From assembly GCA_046349915.1 (NCBI GenBank), contig JAXMBL010000006.1, positions 124,001 to 188,000 of the forward strand: DNA of 64,000 nt, in the 5' to 3' direction. Made by a program: the position numbers and the translations under genes. The stretch comes from CAIXSC01 sp046349915. Its GTDB lineage: Bacteria; Planctomycetota; Planctomycetia; Pirellulales; Pirellulaceae. Below the pieces are notes generated by a model, which searched no databases, was not told where the DNA came from, and saw only the letters and a list, made by a program, of their open reading frames with translations. Within the stretch, counting starts at the first letter, position 1; each line of letters begins with the position of its first letter. Below, piece by piece: positions 60,745 through 64,000 of the stretch.

Positions 60745-62976
60745 ATGCGCCGGCAACTTCGAAAAACACTGGTCCTGGTTTTGGTCGCCCTGACGGCTGC
60801 CGCGGGCTGCAATCCCGCGAAGCCGTTCTACCTTCGCGAGACGGGCGATCTCTCGCACTATCTCGATAAGGCCACGGAAGTGGAGCATCCCGATGTGGAA
60901 GCTCCACACTTGGCCGAAGTCGAGCATGCCGAGGCCCCGCTCACCGTGACGAACCCCGAGTTCAAGGAAATCTGGGAACTCGGCCTGGAGGAGTGCATGC
61001 ATATCGCCCTCCAGAACAGCAAGGTGATCCGCAACGCGGCCTCGATCCAAGCCAACTTCGGCTTCTCGGCGGCGTTGGTCGACCGCACCGGTCAGCTGCC
61101 TACCGTTTATGACTCGGCGCTCCTCGAAAGCCGGACCGGCGGCCAAGCTTATCAAGGGCGAGGCGCGGCGGGCACCACAACCTTTGGATCAGGGTTGGCT
61201 AACAGCGACTTTGGCCCTAGCCCTGCGACTCGCGCCGAACAAGTGGCGGGTGTTGAGTCCGAATTGGCGGCATTCGACGCCCAGTTCTACTCGTCGTACC
61301 AGTACCAAAACAGCAATCGTCCTAGCAATCAGCAATTCACCGCGTTTCCGGGCTTTTCACCACTGCTGCGCCGCAATGACCTAGGCACGTTCGAAGCCAC
61401 GATGATGAAACGATCGGCGAGCGGTAACCTTTTCCGAGCGTCCAGTAAGACGGAATCGGAATGGAGCAATCAAGCTCGTTTCGATCAGGCGAATGGTTCG
61501 GGCCGGGTAGCGTCAGGCATCTTCTCGACGGTTGCCGAATTTGAAGCTCGCTTCCCCTTGATGCGGGATCGCGGCACTCAAGTCAACCGCATTCCCGTCG
61601 TCTTGGCTCGAATCAACACCGACATCAGCCTGGCCGACTTCGAATCATCCGTCCGCAACATGTTAATGGATACCGAAACGGCTTACTGGGATCTGTACTT
61701 CTCGTACCGCAGCCTCGAAGCGGCCAAGATCGGTCGCGACAGCGCTCAGGTTACCTGGAAGAACATCTACGAAAAACGTAAATTCGGCGCCCTGGCTGAC
61801 CAGGATGAAGCCCAGGCTCGCGGACAATACTTCCAATTCCGAGCTCAAGTGGAAGGCTCTCTCCGCGACGTCTACAGCACCGAAACTCGCCTCCGTTGGC
61901 TCATGGGACTCGCCGCCACCGACGGCCGACTCATCCGGCCCAAGGACGAGCCGACAACGGCTCGCGTCGAGTTCGAATGGGCGGAGGTGCACGCCGAGTC
62001 GCTCTTCCGCAGCACGGAACTTCGTCAGCAGAAGTGGCGTATCAAGCAGCGTGAGCTGGAATTGATCTCCGCCAAGAACACCTTGTTGCCTTGGCTCAGC
62101 TTGACCACCACTGGCCGCTGGGTGGGCGTCGGCGATGAACTGATTCAGTCGAGCCGCACGGGCCGCGATTTGGCCGCCCCAGGCAATGGCAATCCCAACC
62201 TGGGACTGGGTTCGACCGCATTCGAGTCGCTCACGGGCGGCGAATACGGCGAGGCGTTCGTCCAGTTGGACTTCTTGCCCGCACAGTTTGGAGCTCGTCG
62301 TGAATTGGCCTCGGTTCGCAACGCTCAGTTGGGCCTGGCTCGAGCCAAAGCTCATCTCGAAGACATGGAACTCAACCAATCCCATCTCATGACGTCGGCG
62401 ATTCGCGAGTTGGACGCCAACTACACAATCACGCAGACGAACTTCAACTGGTGGGCCGCCACTCAGAAGGAAGTGGAAGCCTTCGAGACGTTGTACGAAG
62501 GCGGCAAGGCCACCCTGGACCTCGTCCTGGAAGCTCAACGCAAACGCTCTCAGGCACAAGTTCAGTACTATCGCTCGCTGACCGACTACAACAAGTCGCT
62601 CGCCAACGTCCACTACCGCAAGGGTTCGCTTCTCGAACACAGCAACGTCTTCTTGACCGAAGGCGAGTGGCCGGTGAAGGCTTACGAGGACGCCATCGAG
62701 AAGGCTCGAGCACGTGACGCCGCGATCTACATGAACTACGGCTGGACTCGTCCGCGAGTGGTAAGCCAGGGACCGGTCGAACAGCACACGGGCACCTCGG
62801 AACGCGAAGCCCAATCGGCAGAACAGCGATCGGCCGCACCGATTCCGATGTCGGACGATGAAGAGCCCGCCGCGGAGGACGAACAGGGACCACCGATCGG
62901 TCCCGTCACTGAGGCCGATAGCGAGCAACAGCCGCAGCTGATCCAGGTCTCCGGTTCGCTTCGCCGAGTTCGCTAG
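60745..62976 (+). CDS. TolC-family outer membrane lipoprotein
   Basis: A 743-residue protein. The signal peptide ends in a lipobox, TAAAGC, with Cys22 as the lipidated residue. The two halves are long helical and strand-forming segments typical of TolC/OEP proteins: ECMHIALQNSKVIRNAA near the N-terminus, a middle EARFPLMRDRGTQ, DTETAYWDLYFSYR and QARGQYFQFRAQVEGSLRD, then ATLDLVLEAQRKRSQAQVQ. It would form an outer membrane channel for export or efflux. No partner membrane-fusion or inner membrane pump gene lies in the window, so the system is split or the partner is elsewhere. It is the nearest possible channel for the RTX adhesin, 15 kb away, but this is inference. Confidence 0.88.
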   Translation: MRRQLRKTLVLVLVALTAAAGCNPAKPFYLRETGDLSHYLDKATEVEHPDVEAPHLAEVEHAEAPLTVTNPEFKEIWELGLEECMHIALQNSKVIRNAASIQANFGFSAALVDRTGQLPTVYDSALLESRTGGQAYQGRGAAGTTTFGSGLANSDFGPSPATRAEQVAGVESELAAFDAQFYSSYQYQNSNRPSNQQFTAFPGFSPLLRRNDLGTFEATMMKRSASGNLFRASSKTESEWSNQARFDQANGSGRVASGIFSTVAEFEARFPLMRDRGTQVNRIPVVLARINTDISLADFESSVRNMLMDTETAYWDLYFSYRSLEAAKIGRDSAQVTWKNIYEKRKFGALADQDEAQARGQYFQFRAQVEGSLRDVYSTETRLRWLMGLAATDGRLIRPKDEPTTARVEFEWAEVHAESLFRSTELRQQKWRIKQRELELISAKNTLLPWLSLTTTGRWVGVGDELIQSSRTGRDLAAPGNGNPNLGLGSTAFESLTGGEYGEAFVQLDFLPAQFGARRELASVRNAQLGLARAKAHLEDMELNQSHLMTSAIRELDANYTITQTNFNWWAATQKEVEAFETLYEGGKATLDLVLEAQRKRSQAQVQYYRSLTDYNKSLANVHYRKGSLLEHSNVFLTEGEWPVKAYEDAIEKARARDAAIYMNYGWTRPRVVSQGPVEQHTGTSEREAQSAEQRSAAPIPMSDDEEPAAEDEQGPPIGPVTEADSEQQPQLIQVSGSLRRVR

Positions 62977-62988
62977 CGAATGACAAGA

Positions 62989-63022
62989 ATTGCGGGGAGG
63001 CTCTTCACCCTGTCCCCGCAAT
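62989..63022. terminator. hairpin after the TolC-like gene (possible terminator)
   Basis: ATTGCGGGGA (62989-62998) pairs perfectly with TCCCCGCAAT (63013-63022), with a 14-base loop, 12 bases after the stop codon. It has no T run. Confidence 0.55.
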
Positions 63023-63036
63023 GCCTGCCCACACAT

Positions 63037-63076
63037 CCACCGCCAAGGATTAGAATCTTGAACGACTTGGCGGTGG
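63037..63076. other. second hairpin in the leader of tmk
   Basis: CCACCGCCAAG (63037-63047) pairs perfectly with CTTGGCGGTGG (63066-63076) around an 18-base loop, 54 bases before the tmk start. It may be a leader structure of tmk or a second terminator-like element. Confidence 0.55.
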
Positions 63077-63130
63077 TTAGTCTCGCAGCGAGACCGACCC
63101 GCATGACCTTTGAAGAGTGGATGACGCGGG

Positions 63131-63736
63131 ATGTTCGTGACGTTTGATGGCGTGGACGGGGCAGGCAAAACGACTCAAATCGCTCTTTTCGTGGAGTGGT
63201 TGAAATCTCGCGGACATGAGGTCGTCCTCTGCCGCGATCCCGGATCGACATCGCTGGGAAACGAGCTGCGCAAGATTTTGCTGCACGGAAATGAGCTCCA
63301 CATCGACGGCCGGGCCGAGATGTTCCTCTACATGGCCGCTCGTGCTCAACTGGTAGCCGAAGTGATTCGCCCCGCGATCGCCGCGAATCGGATCGTGGTA
63401 TCCGACCGCTTCCTACTCGCAAACATCGTCTATCAGGGATACGCGGGTGGTCTCGGACCCGACTTGGTCCGAAATGTGGGCGAACAAGCGGTCGATGGCG
63501 TTAAACCTCATCTAACGCTTGTTCTCGACATGCCCGCCGAGGCCGCCGCCGCTCGCATCGACCGACAGCTCGATCGCATGGAATCCAAAGGACTCGACTA
63601 TCTGCGCGCCGTCCGCGAGGGCTTCCTCGCCGAGGCACGACTCGATCCCGAACGACTCGTTCTGATCGACGCCCAAGGCACACGCGAAGAAGTGCGTGAT
63701 CGCATCCTCGACGCGGCGATCGCGCACGGTCTTTGA
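63131..63736 (+). CDS. tmk: thymidylate kinase
   Basis: A 201-residue enzyme that phosphorylates dTMP to dTDP for DNA synthesis. The P-loop is FDGVDGAGKTTQ (residues 5-16), then the DRX-type motif SDRFLLANIVYQGYA and the LID region RQLDRMESKGLDY. The Arg-rich LID and the position of the substrate Arg (RDPGSTSLG) are typical. The start at 63131 is directly upstream of the P-loop, so it is secure. No operon partner such as holB lies on this side; the next gene starts 230 bases downstream. Confidence 0.95.
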   Translation: MFVTFDGVDGAGKTTQIALFVEWLKSRGHEVVLCRDPGSTSLGNELRKILLHGNELHIDGRAEMFLYMAARAQLVAEVIRPAIAANRIVVSDRFLLANIVYQGYAGGLGPDLVRNVGEQAVDGVKPHLTLVLDMPAEAAAARIDRQLDRMESKGLDYLRAVREGFLAEARLDPERLVLIDAQGTREEVRDRILDAAIAHGL

Positions 63737-63966
63737 TCCGTGCCGTATCAGTCGTGATTCCACCATAAATTGGAATTCGTGGGATTCGAGGAATTCGTGG
63801 TCGACCAACTCTTGTCTCTCGCAATTGCGACTGCGGCGAACTTTGCGCTTACCATCTAGCACGCCCGCAGCATGCGGCAAATTGCTTTCGCGGTACGAGA
63901 CTGCTAGAGTGGCTCACTCCCCTAACACTGAGCCGCTAACTACTTCCCCAAGCTAGGGATTTCGTC

Positions 63967-64000
63967 ATGACTGCCGCCCAACTGCGCTGGTTTGCGTTGC
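63967..64000 (+). CDS. start of an unidentified gene cut by the window edge
   Basis: An ATG at 63967 opens a frame MTAAQLRWFAL that continues to the last base; TAGGGA stands eleven bases before it. Only eleven codons are present, so no family can be named, and the start itself is uncertain. Confidence 0.4.
   Translation, partial: MTAAQLRWFAL

Overview
The window looks like a chromosomal segment from a planctomycete, most probably of the Pirellulales. The evidence is the GC-rich sequence together with families that are common there: a DUF1501 protein, a PSC1-type cytochrome c, a two-domain DUF1080 protein, Tat-exported sugar isomerase and Gfo/Idh/MocA proteins, futalosine-pathway menaquinone genes, and a giant adhesin with a LEPR-XLL-like N-terminus. 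There is no phage, plasmid, insertion sequence, CRISPR array, rRNA or tRNA that I can support. About forty-two genes are called, most of them in short operons with several ATGA or GTGA overlaps.

Layout. 1-8.9 kb: a DUF885 protein cut by the window edge, a secreted M19 dipeptidase, an RlmI-like rRNA methyltransferase with an RGG-like extension, a TPR/glycosyltransferase/FkbM fusion, a sugar isomerase, a 2-Cys peroxiredoxin and a double DUF1080 protein. 9.1-14 kb: a carbamate kinase fused to a cyclic-2,3-diphosphoglycerate-synthase-like GTPase and coupled to a small PSC1 cytochrome; opposite them an operon moaC, polyprenyl diphosphate synthase, receiver-like protein. 14-20 kb: DUF1501, TolB-like and WD40 proteins, then an HtrA protease and a phosphodiesterase. 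20.6-31 kb: secreted, repeat-rich planctomycete proteins (an EPVAA-repeat protein, a 1360-residue vWA/STN-like/DUF2135-like protein, a coiled-coil TPR protein, a HEAT protein) and an enolase-superfamily enzyme. 31-36 kb: mqnC, mqnA, a pseudouridine synthase and a Gfo/Idh oxidoreductase. 36.2-45.4 kb: one 3054-codon adhesin gene. 45.8-50.7 kb: gnd-zwf (oxidative pentose phosphate pathway), a stand-alone RNA polymerase alpha C-terminal domain protein and a PQQ-propeller protein. 50.8-58.7 kb: two beta-sandwich (arrestin-like) proteins with a P-loop protein, a proline-rich secreted protein, a DRG-like GTPase coupled to a PolX/PHP polymerase, and a dipeptide epimerase-like enzyme. 58.8-60.4 kb: a non-coding tandem array of seven units of about 234 bp. 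60.7-64 kb: a TolC-like lipoprotein, thymidylate kinase and the first codons of another gene.

The least explained items are the 234-bp array with a hairpin kept in every unit, the carbamate kinase-GTPase fusion, the free alpha-CTD protein that keeps its DNA-contact residues, and the vWA/STN/DUF2135 protein. Several intergenic hairpins sit just after stop codons without a U-tract; one 21-base palindrome occurs at three places in two intergenic regions.
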